A stretch of DNA of 15,058 nt, from contig MU631425.1 in NCBI GenBank assembly GCA_026770615.1, positions 242,640-257,697 on the forward strand, written 5' to 3'. Origin of the DNA: Pavlovales sp. CCMP2436. Taxonomy: Eukaryota; Haptophyta; Pavlovophyceae; Pavlovales. Positions 1-7,190 of this stretch are shown here, piece by piece. Both the position numbers and the translations under genes were made by a program. Position 1 is the stretch's first letter. Each line of letters starts with the position of its first letter. The notes beneath the pieces are model-generated. The model was not told the origin of the DNA. It searched no databases and saw only the letters and a program-made list of their open reading frames with translations.

Positions 1-15
1 CCCCCCCCCCCCCCC
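1..15. repeat. poly-C homopolymer tract
   Basis: The window opens with 15 consecutive C residues followed by a C/T-rich stretch to about position 40. It may be a simple repeat or a sequencing or assembly edge; nothing in it suggests coding. Confidence 0.9.
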
Positions 16-97
16 GCTCCTTCCCCCCTTCCCTCTCTAACCTTGGCTCGTCTAGCTCCAACCCAAACCATATAAATACCATATTTTAGTGTATATG

Positions 98-215
98 TGG
101 ATTCTGGCTGCCAGCTGTCTGTCTGACTGTAGCTGAGGATTCGTCTGGCGGTATATGCTGAGCTCTGCAACCCTTATTCACCTGCTGCGTGTCTTTATAT
201 TCGGCGGCGCTGGTC
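98..215 (+). repeat. dispersed repeat, copy 1 (diverged)
   Basis: This stretch shares an ordered series of blocks with 6561-6655 and 14865-14955: GGATTC near the start, CTGGC(G), GTCTGACTG, then GAGC..TGCA, CTGCTGCGT and a TTATATTC-like block with GGCGCTGG. It carries two GGATTC..CTGGC blocks (near 98 and 137), as the second copy also does. It lies directly upstream of the gene at 311, in the same orientation. It could be a solo LTR, a short interspersed element or a conserved non-coding repeat; no coding potential is visible. Confidence 0.6.
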
Positions 216-310
216 TACAATATGATATTAGATTCATACCTACAGTTGTTATTTAATTTATCAGCATTAACTATAATATTATACCCTCCTATTACTATAT
301 TCGGTCAATC

Positions 311-931
311 ATGTTCATAAATGCAGTCTTCTTGGAGATGTGGGGCACGGCAGAGCAGATCGAGCTCATCAACCTCAACAGGCGAGAGAGCAGCAGGCAG
401 CAGAGTGACGCAGATGTCGACGCTGAGCTGAAGCTGGCTCTAAGGAGCTTCGACGCGCGAAATGCAAAGTGCACGCTGGAGGAGGACAGCAGCCTGCTGC
501 TTAGCGTCATTGAGAGCGCGTTTGGAGGTGTTGGTCGTTTCAACGAGCAGCTTAGGGCGGTGCTCTTGCAGGCTTGGGCATCATCACAAAAGCGGAGGCC
601 GGCAGGAACATTGACAGGGAGTGGGGCGGACAGCATCTGGAGTCTTCGTCAATACGTTCATGAGCTAGTGTAAGCACTCCACTACTGTCGGTCTTATTCG
701 CCGCCGCCTGGCGCGGAAATCCCCATGCAGTCTCGACTTCAATTTTAGCACGATTTTGTCGTTTTTTTCTGGCCTTTACACACCGCTTTTTTTTTCAGAC
801 GTTGGTTAAAAGTTGGTATATGGCCTTGTCGTGGTGTTAGCTGGGCTGTGTCCGAAGCGCAGATCGTGAATCAATGGCCTACCGCGATCCCGAGCGGTCC
901 ACCTCGGAGTAGTACTTTTAGCAGATTTTGA
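311..931 (+). CDS. unrecognised two-exon gene, about 163 aa (exon 1 311-669, exon 2 799-931)
   Basis: I do not recognise the family. An ATG at 311 opens 119 codons of mixed, protein-like composition: an Asp/Glu/Arg/Gln-rich helical N-terminal half, then a segment reading KCTLEEDSSLLLSVIESAF and further hydrophobic heptads. Unspliced, the frame stops at 671-673 (TAA), but that stop sits in a good donor, AGT|GTAAGC. The next strong acceptor, ten T residues then CAG at 797-798, gives a 129-base intron. Splicing joins the frame at a split Val codon and adds 43 codons, rich in Trp and hydrophobic residues, to a TGA at 929-931. No signal peptide or membrane segment is seen. The upstream region is AT-rich, with TATAATATTATA-like sequence near 270-285. 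The intron model is inference; the unspliced 120-aa reading is the alternative. Confidence 0.5.
670..798 (+). other. predicted spliceosomal intron (129 nt)
   Basis: It begins GTAAGC and ends in a T10-CAG acceptor, the strongest polypyrimidine acceptor in the window. Removing it keeps the frame open for 43 more codons. It contains one copy of the TTTTAGCA motif that also recurs downstream. Confidence 0.5.
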
Positions 932-961
932 AAAATTGTACTTCATTTTTAGCACAGAGCC
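737..961. repeat. cluster of TTTTAGCA motifs
   Basis: Related short units occur near 737-760 (ACTTCAATTTTAGCACGATTTTG), 913-930 (TACTTTTAGCAGATTTTG) and 940-954 (ACTTCATTTTTAGCA). Reverse-complement versions occur at about 2030-2062. The first lies in the predicted intron and the second at the end of predicted exon 2. Function unknown. Confidence 0.5.
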
Positions 962-2062
962 AATAAGCCACCACGTAGTGCGGGTAATTCTGCCACAAGT
1001 ACGCTTGCCGTACTATACATTTGCTCTACAAGGCATACAGTGGTGTACTTCAAGCCGGGCCGCATTACTCAGCCGCAGGTGCTGCTGTAGTAGGGGCTGA
1101 CCTCTGCCAGGGCCCTATGCGCTGAAGAGCATAGCTCACCTTCCCGCACGCGCGGCCAGACTCGGCGATCGTGCGGCACGTCGGGCAGCGCTTCGCCTTT
1201 GCTATCTCGCACGACGCGACGCCACACGCGTACACGGTCTCGCACTGCACGAACTTACTCTCGAGCTCAGCGAGCTTGGCGGCCTCCTCCTGCTTTTTCT
1301 GCTCGCGCAGCACCTTAGCCGCATCTTTCTGCGCCTACGTCGCGACTAGCGTATCGCGCAGCTGGGCCTTCTGCTGCAGCAAGGTGTGCAGTGACATAGA
1401 GCCAGACAGGCTGTCCATGCGTGTTCGTACCAATCAATGAAGTGGCGGCTGCGCTCGCCTCTGCCGGCCTCCGTCGAATTCGAGCACCTCGTTGAGCAGG
1501 CCACATCGAGCTCATAGTGCAGTCAGCGAGCACGCGTCGATCAGCTCGCGCCTAATGAGGTCGGCATCTCCGAAGAAGTGAAGGTGGAAGTAGACCTCGG
1601 TGCGCTTGCTCGAGCTTGGCCTCGACGGTCTTGGTGTGAACCGTCTTGAGGAAGCCCGCCGTGCCACGCACGCCCGTGAGTGGTTTCCGAAGTCTTGCTC
1701 AAGTGGTTGGGAGCCCGCGCGGTCGCCTGGCCAAAGGCCCCTCCTTCATCACTCGGACATCGCCGAGAGTCCACCTGGTGGGCTTCGCCACGAGACCGTA
1801 CTTGCCGCCAGCCGCGCACCTGAAGGCGCCCGAGCCGAGCGTCAACTGTGACAGAGCATCTTTATCGACGACTGCCACTGGTACATGTGAGCAGCAGAGG
1901 CTGAACTGAGGCAGGCGGAGAGAGAAGCGGAAGGGCGACACGGCCCTCGCGACTACGCGCCCATCACCAAGCCTTGTGCACCCCGCTGAGCACGACAACT
2001 CACGCGACAGCGCGCGAGACAGCGCGTTCCTGCTAAAAACGAATAACTGCTAAAAATGAAGT
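940..2062. repeat. 15-bp exact inverted repeat flanking the RING-like relic
   Basis: ACTTCATTTTTAGCA at 940-954 is the exact reverse complement of TGCTAAAAATGAAGT at 2048-2062. The two arms bracket the minus-strand pseudogene at 1065-1998 with 50-110 bp of spacer on each side. This could be the remnant termini of a mobile unit, but no target duplication is evident. Confidence 0.45.
1065..1998 (-). pseudogene. decayed coiled-coil/RING-like zinc-finger protein gene
   Basis: Read on the minus strand from 1998, one frame runs through protein-like sequence (GKYGLVAKPTRWTLGDVRV, then past a TGA near 1699 into LTGVRGTAGFLKTVHTKTVE). A frameshift near 1600 leads to a second frame (EVYFHLHFFGDADLIRREL) that continues to the end of the relic. 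That frame passes a stop near 1516, another at about 1439 and one near 1346, includes an ATG at 1418-1416, then a Gln/Lys/Glu/Ala coiled coil (LREQKKQEEAAKLAELESKF) and a Cys cluster ending KRCPTCRT. The CPTC pair and the preceding Cys residues resemble the second half of a C3HC4 RING finger, but the expected CG-H pair is degraded. RING proteins usually act as ubiquitin ligases. This copy has several in-frame stops and a frameshift, so it is not functional as read. A spliced gene with odd introns is less likely. Confidence 0.5.
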
Positions 2063-2114
2063 CACTGTAAGAATTATTTCACCGCTCATCGACTCCTTCA
2101 TCGTCGGTTCGTAA

Positions 2115-2798
2115 TTGTATAACGACGACGTCACTCCTATCATCAGCATTACCACCCACATTACGAACCCAGACCCTCAACGGACAGCATCGCTCAAAAC
2201 AAGGTACCGGCGGCCTTACCACCTATGCAGCATGAGCCCATACCCCCAAAGAACACCGACACAGACAACTCATGCCAAACGAAAACGCTTGACGCGCAAT
2301 CAACCTCCGAATAACGAAGACTCACTCCCAGATGCACGCTTACGCATACCAATCGTGGGAAAACAAATCCAGAAGAGACCGCTTCGAGTCATAACCCCAA
2401 AGCGCATCCAGAAGAGACCGTCTCGAGCCACACCCTCAGCACTACCAGGAGCAGCCAGTCCCACCATACATCATGAACCCAAAGCAGGACCATCTAGTCC
2501 CACCATACACCACGAATCCGCAGCAGGCCCGTCAAACAAGCACGCATTAACTTCGGACAAGCCCTTCATATTCATACACGAAAATCACTCACGCACAATG
2601 CGCTCATCTACCAAACGGGCCTTTGAAACCGTCCAGTCAACCACGCTGACACGCCACCCGGGCGGCAAGAAACCCAAAACCAAATATGAGCCAGCAAACT
2701 CAAAGTTTCCGAAATACAATCATGCGCCAGCAAGCCCGCAATTTCCCGCATCTCAAAATCCTGCGCCCGAGGCCCAACCTCGGCAAGGGGTGGGATAG
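2115..2798 (+). CDS. C-terminal tail of a LINE-like retroelement ORF (5'-truncated copy)
   Basis: The frame is open for 227 codons but begins at a TTG; the first ATG is near codon 39, and there is no finger or polymerase domain, so this is best read as a 5'-truncated fragment. The protein is basic and Pro/Ser/Thr/His-rich, with two internal 13-residue tandem duplications. The segment HSRTMRSSTKRAFE matches the repeated LRSSKRP motif of the segment at 13047-14687. The end, PEAQPRQGVG-stop, matches PEAHHPEGVG-stop there. The stop at 2796-2798 sits at the foot of a GC-rich hairpin. No other function is visible. Likely a non-autonomous remnant of the same family as 13047-14826. Confidence 0.55.
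   Translation: MYNDDVTPIISITTHITNPDPQRTASLKTRYRRPYHLCSMSPYPQRTPTQTTHAKRKRLTRNQPPNNEDSLPDARLRIPIVGKQIQKRPLRVITPKRIQKRPSRATPSALPGAASPTIHHEPKAGPSSPTIHHESAAGPSNKHALTSDKPFIFIHENHSRTMRSSTKRAFETVQSTTLTRHPGGKKPKTKYEPANSKFPKYNHAPASPQFPASQNPAPEAQPRQGVG
2367..2534 (+). repeat. two tandem duplications with 39-bp period
   Basis: ATCCAGAAGAGACCG occurs at 2367-2381 and 2406-2420, exactly 39 bp apart. A second pair of 39-bp units lies at 2457-2495 and 2496-2534 (both start AGTCCCACCATACA). Both pairs keep the frame (13 codons) and encode IQKRP.R and SPTIHHE..AGPS repeats. Confidence 0.8.
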
Positions 2799-2880
2799 TA
2801 GACTGGACCAACAGATAAGCCGCGTGTATTTGCGATTTCTGTCCATCGGGGCAAAAATCGCAATATATGTGATACAGGCT
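2765..2880 (+). promoter_or_regulatory. 3'-terminal double hairpin of LINE-like element, copy 1
   Basis: Hairpin 1 pairs CCCAACCT (2773-2780) with GGGGTGGG (2787-2794), with one A.G mismatch and one T.G wobble, and overlaps the last codons of the ORF. Hairpin 2 pairs TTGCGATTT (2830-2838) with AAATCGCAA (2855-2863), continues through a C.A mismatch to a TGTCC/GGGCA inner stem and closes on a 4-base ATCG loop (2845-2848). It is followed by ATACAGGCT at 2872-2880. The same order of elements, with paired substitutions, is found at 14717-14826. The inferred role is recognition of the transcript's 3' end by the element's reverse transcriptase. Confidence 0.6.
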
Positions 2881-3154
2881 AGTGACGAAGTAATAGTTTG
2901 GGAGTCGCGTAGGTGTGTTGCGCTTGCAGACGGTGCTGCATTTTCAGACGACGCGGGGGAGATGTAGAGGAGATTGGTCAGCGCGCCAGTCGAGAGTCGT
3001 CGTCGATCGTCGTGTGTCTGAACTGATCAGCGGTGGGGACGGTATCCGTGTGCTCGGGGTGAATCCCTGGATCTGCGTGTTTTTTTTAAAGCTCATTTCC
3101 AGTGCGATCCTCCCGTGGACGGACGTTTAACCAGAAACTAACACACTCCGAGGA
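2881..3154. other. spacer without recognisable gene
   Basis: Nothing with convincing coding potential is seen. It follows the ATACAGGCT end shared by the LINE-like copies and contains an eight-T run near 3080. Confidence 0.5.
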
Positions 3155-3360
3155 GTGAAATTTTGCCAGCATCTGCCACCTCCAGCGCGCTTCATCCGCG
3201 GAAGGGTCATCACTGACATAAAATACATCGTTGAGTTGCCAAACACGCCCATGTCCTCGCCACCGTCGCCGTCGCCACCGTCGTCATTGCCCCGTTGCGC
3301 CGTTGCGACCGCCCGCTCGTCACTGCCGCCCAAGCCTGCAGCACCCTCGAAACCAAAGCC

Positions 3361-3484
3361 ATGCCACCATTCCACAACGGCATACTGGAGGATGGAAAGG
3401 CGTCGCTCGCGAGGCGCTTCAAGTTTGAACTGTGCAGCAGCCAGGGGTATAAGTGCAACCAGTGTTTTTCTTGGCATGGGCGTG
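3361..3484 (+). CDS. possible short gene fragment interrupted by the MITE
   Basis: An ATG at 3361 in good context (GCCATGC) opens a frame with protein-like composition that includes MPPFHNGILEDGKASLARRF and a CxxC pair in GYKCNQCFSWHG. Upstream, the same region in another frame is Ser/Pro-rich and low-complexity. The frame enters the MITE at 3485 and stops within 11 bases. If real, it is a gene broken by the transposon insertion. I do not recognise the protein, and the alternative is non-coding DNA. Confidence 0.25.
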
Positions 3485-3638
3485 CCGGCTCTTAGAAAAG
3501 GCGTAACGTACGGGGATTATCCGTGGGGCCCCGTGGGCCCCCGGGCTATGTGACAAGTTAGTTATATGTTAGTCACATAGGCGCCTCCGGCGGGGCCCCC
3601 GGGGGCCCTGCGGGGCTTTCTAAGAGCCGGTGGGCGTG
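3477..3638. mobile_element. 146-bp hairpin MITE with 8-bp target-site duplication
   Basis: The element spans 3485-3630. Its ends are CCGGCTCTTAGAAAAG (3485-3500) and CTTTCTAAGAGCCGG (3616-3630), inverted copies differing by one base. It is flanked on both sides by TGGGCGTG (3477-3484 and 3631-3638), a perfect 8-bp duplication. Inside are a second inverted pair (CTATGTGAC / GTCACATAG) around an AT-rich centre and long GGGGCCCC-type runs, so the whole unit folds back on itself. It has no coding capacity and would need a transposase in trans. An 8-bp duplication fits hAT, P or Merlin superfamilies; the TIR does not let me choose. Confidence 0.9.
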
Positions 3639-3777
3639 GGCCAATCTCTGCAGCAGTGGCGGCGTGGCGTGTCGGCGTGGGCCAACAGCTGGTTTTTAAA
3701 TTAAAGTTTCAGTTGGCAGCCGTCAGAGGGGGACGTGTGGTTGAGGTTGGCGGAGGGAGGGCGTGCGGTGGAGCGAG

Positions 3778-4921
3778 ATGGCGAACGCTGACGCCAAGCT
3801 GGACGAGCGCCGCAGGGTAGTGCTTGGAGCCGCGATCGCCGCCATCCGCGCGCGCGCGACCGCGCGCCAACGCGCCGGTAGCGCCGCGCCGCGCCTCAAG
3901 GCAGTGCCCGCGATGCTGGGCGCGCAGCGGTTCGCGCCCGCGGACGGCAAACACCTCGTCGCGGAGGGGGCGTCGATCGTTTGGTTCTCGCTGCCGCACA
4001 TCGCTCTACCATCGCTCTGCGAGGCAGAGGAGAGCGCGCTCGAGCAGTGCCTCGCTTGCCTCCACGGCGACGCGGGCGAGTGGGCCGTTCCCGTCGCGCA
4101 GCACATCCAGAACGCCGTGCGCGAAGTCTCGCGAAGGGGCCTCGAGCACTCTCCCGAGCTCACCTCGATCGCGCTCGCGGCCGTCCACTTCCTTGCCGAA
4201 GGCGAGGCGCAGCGGTGCGACCCGCGCACGCAGGTCACGCTGCCGCTGACCTACACCGAGCGCATGGCGTGCCAGGCCATCGTCGAGGCCTGCGGCTCGC
4301 ACAATCCGACCGCCCACGTGCTCCTCGACGGCCTCGTCGAGGTGAGCGCACTGCCTGCCCGATGCCGCGACCGTGTCTCACTCTCTGCACGCCCATGCCG
4401 TCTCTTCCGCCGCTAAAATCGTGCAAATCATCAGGTGGCCGCCGCACTCGTTGCAAGTCTTGTGCGCGAACTGATGCTTGGGCGCGTGCCCGCGCTCGAC
4501 GACGCACACGCGCGCGCGCTGCTCGCGAGTGCGCACATCTTCGAGGCGTTGGAGAGCGTCACCGTCATGCTTACCGTACAGGGGCGTTCACTCGCAGACC
4601 TCCCGTCGACGCGCAAGGTATGTTGCGTACGACATCGGGCCTGGCCGTCCTTTTCTAGCCTTTTCTGGCCGTCCTTTTCTAGCCTTCCCTGGGTCTTGCT
4701 GACAATGGCTTCTCCACCCCTGCATGCATCTGGCCCATCTACGCACTGCCTAGTCCTCCCTGGCGCTCGCTCACTAAGCTCCCCCAGCCCGACATGCCTC
4801 TAACCTACTCGATGTGCACCGGCACAAGAAGCTATTACGGCTCAAGGGCCAGTGGCAAATGGAATTGCACTGCGTTGTATTAGAACGACTGCCAGACATT
4901 AGATGGCACCTGAGTGGCTAG
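3778..4921 (+). CDS. unrecognised host gene, three exons (3778-4341, 4435-4617, 4829-4921), about 279 aa
   Basis: The ATG at 3778 (GAGATGG context) starts a GC-rich, Ala/Arg/Leu/Glu-rich, probably all-helical protein. I cannot assign a family. Exon 1 ends VLLDGLVE at a GTGAGC donor. After a 93-base intron, exon 2 continues in the same helical style (AAALVASLVRELMLGRVP) and ends at AAG|GTATGT. Exon 3 is less certain: the phase-compatible acceptor CACAAG|AAG at 4829 lies 25 bases after a CTAAC branch-like site and encodes 30 residues beginning KLLRLKGQW, ending at TAG 4919-4921. An alternative acceptor at 4786-4787 gives a poorer tail. AATAAA follows the stop by 45 bases. Exons 1 and 2 are much richer in GC than the surrounding spacers, as expected of a real gene. 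No signal peptide, membrane segment or catalytic motif is visible. Confidence 0.6.
4342..4434 (+). other. intron 1 (93 nt)
   Basis: GTGAGC donor, CAG acceptor, and CTAAA 18-22 bases before the acceptor. Its length is a multiple of three, but an in-frame TAA at 4414-4416 forbids read-through, which supports splicing. Confidence 0.65.
4618..4828 (+). other. intron 2 (about 211 nt, 3' end uncertain)
   Basis: GTATGT donor, pyrimidine-rich body, CTAAC at 4800-4804 and AG at 4827-4828. It contains a 24-bp tandem duplication (4642-4665 and 4666-4689, TGGCCGTCCTTTTCTAGCCT...). Confidence 0.5.
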
Positions 4922-5601
4922 GTAGTGACCCCTCCCCCTCCACTTACCTCACTGTCACCCACCCCAATAAAGTTGCTTGCCCTCGAGCAGCGCGTCCGCG
5001 ACTCAGATCTCAACCTGCGGAACCACTTCCCACTCGTCACGAGCAGCATCACTCAGTGTGCGTGGTCGGCTGCACTTTGACGACCACGCGTGGTAACCAG
5101 GGTTGGTCCGGGTACGGGACGCCTATTTGTTTCGTACGCCGGGCACTGGTCAAATGACGTTTGTTCCGCTCGGGGAGGCGGCCAGCGCGGACACCACCGG
5201 AGTCTCGGCCGCGTGCGACACCTACCCCTGACTTGTTCGTCTACGAGCGGCAACATACTGTAAATATATTACTCTTAGATACGGTCGGCGTACGGTTATG
5301 TTATGATGCCCCTTCTACCGCCGGGTGCGCAGTTCCTGCGTCCAGGAGGCCTCGGTTGTCAGCGTCTGATCGTCACTCTGTTTCTAGCCTCAGCATCACC
5401 ATACTGTGATACTGGTGCGCCGACAGAGCTCTGAGCAGCCGATTTCGTTCGAGTTTGGTTGAAGATGGGTAGCCACGTGCAGCGACGCAGCCCTCAGTGC
5501 GCCACATGCCAGTGAAAGTCATAGGGACGATTGCGGTGCCGAAGCATCTCCCGCAGATGCCAGTTGCGAGATGGGTAGCGGTGAGGTCGTCGGGTCGAGC
5601 G
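4922..5601. other. intergenic region between convergent genes
   Basis: This lies between the plus-strand gene ending at 4921 and the minus-strand gene ending at 5602. Apart from the AATAAA I see no gene, RNA or repeat. Open frames here have no protein-like pattern. Confidence 0.5.
4966..4971 (+). terminator. AATAAA polyadenylation signal candidate
   Basis: AATAAA lies 45 bases after the proposed stop at 4919-4921, in an otherwise C-rich stretch. It agrees with the three-exon model. Algal poly(A) signals vary, so this is suggestive only. Confidence 0.4.
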
Positions 5602-6278
5602 CTATCCGAAGGCAGCACTTTGCCCGGTATTCGGAGCGTCCGGCTTCGGTGGCTTTGGATCAGATAATGTGCTCGCCTTGGCCTTCGTGCCGGTGGCCTC
5701 AGTCTTCGGCTGCGTCTTGTGGCCGGCAACGTTGACTCCCACGTGCGGCTTCTTCTGCTCGTGCGAGTCGGTGTGCGGCAGCTGGGCGGGTGGCGCGGGT
5801 CGGTGTGTCGGTGTCGAGCGAGATGTCGAGGATGTCGAGGATGGTGTCGAGCTTGGGGTTGGGGTTGGGGCCGGCTTCACCTGCGCCTTTGCCTCGGCTG
5901 CCTGCACTTTGGACTCCTTGGCTTCCTTGGCCGTTTTTTCCGCCTGCGCCTTAGCTTCCTTGGCCACCTTTACCGCCTGCGCCCTGGCCTCCTTGGCCAC
6001 CTTAGCCGCCTGCTCCTTCGCCTTCGCCGCCTGCACCTTCCCCTCCTTGGCCGCCGCGTTCTCTGCCGCCTGTTTCTCTCTAATCTTCGCCGTCTTCTTC
6101 TCCTTTTCCGCGTGTTCTACCTTGGCCAGCTGCTCCGCTGCAGCCCATCCCGCCTCCGTCGCTTCCTCAGCTGCCTTCCGCTCCGCGGCCGCCTTCTCCG
6201 CGGCCTTCCACTGCTCGTTCGCGTATAGCAGAGTCGTGAGCGCCTTGTCAGATTCTCCACCAGCATCGTCGTACGGAT
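5602..6278 (-). CDS. terminal exon of an Ala/Lys/Glu-rich coiled-coil protein gene
   Basis: On the minus strand the frame is open from 6278 to a TAG at 5604-5602, about 225 codons. It begins exactly after TTGCAG at an acid-rich DPYDDAGGESDKAL, and TAA lies four codons further upstream, so this is probably a 3' exon whose start codon is in an exon to the right that I could not identify. The first two thirds are a long charged coiled coil of repeated units such as KVAKEARAQAVKVAKEAKAQ. The last third is Pro/Ser/Thr/Lys-rich and looks disordered. TolA-like and other Ala/Lys coiled coils look similar but share no diagnostic motif, so no function is assigned. The opposite strand is also open (5669-6292) but encodes only Ala/Ser/Cys/Phe-rich sequence typical of an antisense shadow. 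Confidence 0.5.
5822..5870. repeat. GATGTCGAG and TTGGGG short repeats inside the coiled-coil gene
   Basis: GAGGATGTCGAGGAT-type 9-bp units (5822-5850) are followed by three GGGG runs spaced by TT (5855-5858, 5861-5864, 5867-5870). On the coding (minus) strand these are the PTPTPSSTPSST region. The G-runs could form a weak G-quadruplex; the telomere-like appearance is probably codon-driven. Confidence 0.6.
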
Positions 6279-7190
6279 CTGCAACGAATTAATTATATTG
6301 CAATAATTGTATGAATTTCGAGGGGGGGGGTCCCGAGTATTATTTACATGGACTTGAACCTGTATTGCGCGTGTTGTACGGGTCGAAATCCAAATTAGTG
6401 GCCAGTCCAAGAGAAAATTGCAAACATAATTCGGTGAAAATCCTCAGGGGCAAGTCACGAGCATGGCTGGGTACAGAAGAGTTAGTTGCATATTCGTGAA
6501 TGGGGTGGAGCTCAATTTATGATGAATTTGCAACTGACTCTTATATGTTAAAACTGAAAAGGATTCAAGCTGGCGTCTGACTGTCCGGTGAAAGTTGCTG
6601 TGCTAAGCTGAGCGCTGCATTGCCCATTGCCTGCTGCGTAACTCTTATATTCATCTAGACGAGGGATTCTAGCTGGCGGTGTGTCAAGTTCAAGTCAAGC
6701 GTATAACTCTTACATGCATACTTCTCCGGCGGGAACCATGAAGCTTTCTTGTCACCTCCGAACGCTGTGAAATTCCATTTTTTATGTATATGTTAAGGAA
6801 AACGAAATATCGCTTAAAGAAATGCGTGGCCGCAAGAAAGTAGGCCACCTAGAGCGAGTAATTTGAATAAGCTTCGGACCCGAATTCCAACATTTCGACC
6901 TAAGATCCGAAATAGTTTACAGCACTTCAGAACTTGATTTTTGTTAGCATTACGTGTGCGCTCTTGAGCGTGGACGGATGTGTGTGAGTACTCGAGGGTA
7001 CTCACAGGGGGTTTTACTGGATAGTTATCCTTTCCCCCATTGCGACGACACACTTCAGGTCGGCAGCATTCGTCGGCGGGGTAAAGAAGGCTCTTAACCC
7101 AACTATCGGAAGTGGACTCAAGAGTCCAGGAAGAGTCCAGGGTGAGAATGTTCCTAACCGTACCTAGAGTTTTTAGGGATCGCCCTATAA
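6279..7190. other. AT-rich spacer upstream of the copia-type element
   Basis: Just right of 6278, the sequence reads on the minus strand as an AT-rich intron leading to TTGCAG. The rest holds repeat copy 2 (6532-6725), a small perfect hairpin at 6983-7006 (TGTGAGTAC/GTACTCACA, 6-base loop), and AGAGTCCAGG duplicated at 7121-7130 and 7132-7141 next to GGACTC-AA-GAGTCC (7114-7127). I find no clear primer-binding site or LTR boundary, and no convincing gene. Confidence 0.45.
6532..6725 (+). repeat. dispersed repeat, copy 2, with partial tandem units
   Basis: GGATTCAAGCTGGCGTCTGACTGT starts at 6561 and is identical to copy 3 at 14865. GAGCGCTGCAT.GCCCATTGCCTGCTGCGT follows (6610-6639), with one substitution against copy 3. 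Units beginning ACTCTTATAT/ACTCTTACAT recur at about 6536, 6641 and 6706, and a second GGATTC.AGCTGGCGG block lies at 6665, so the copy is itself a partial tandem array. Confidence 0.75.

Noticed and set aside
3482..3635. MITE as an introner (intron-generating transposon)
   Set aside because: Exact removal of the element plus one target copy would need GT at 3482 and AG at the matching 3' position, but the 3' side ends in GGGC. No proper splice pair restores the flanking sequence.
3981..4658. Arg-rich plus-strand frame overlapping the host gene
   Set aside because: It is GC-driven and ignores the splice sites; the frame starting at 3778 has far more natural amino-acid use.
5855..5870. Telomere-like TTGGGG repeats
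   Set aside because: Only three GGGG runs, lying inside a coding exon where they specify Thr-Pro repeats. No longer array is present.
5669..6292. 207-codon plus-strand open frame opposite the coiled-coil exon
   Set aside because: It is Ala/Ser/Cys/Phe-rich in a pattern that mirrors the Lys/Glu/Ala repeats on the minus strand, with no independent motif. I treat it as an antisense shadow.
7050..7190. Primer-binding site of the copia element
   Set aside because: No stretch resembling the complement of an initiator-tRNA 3' end (such as TGGTATCAGAGC) was found before gag.
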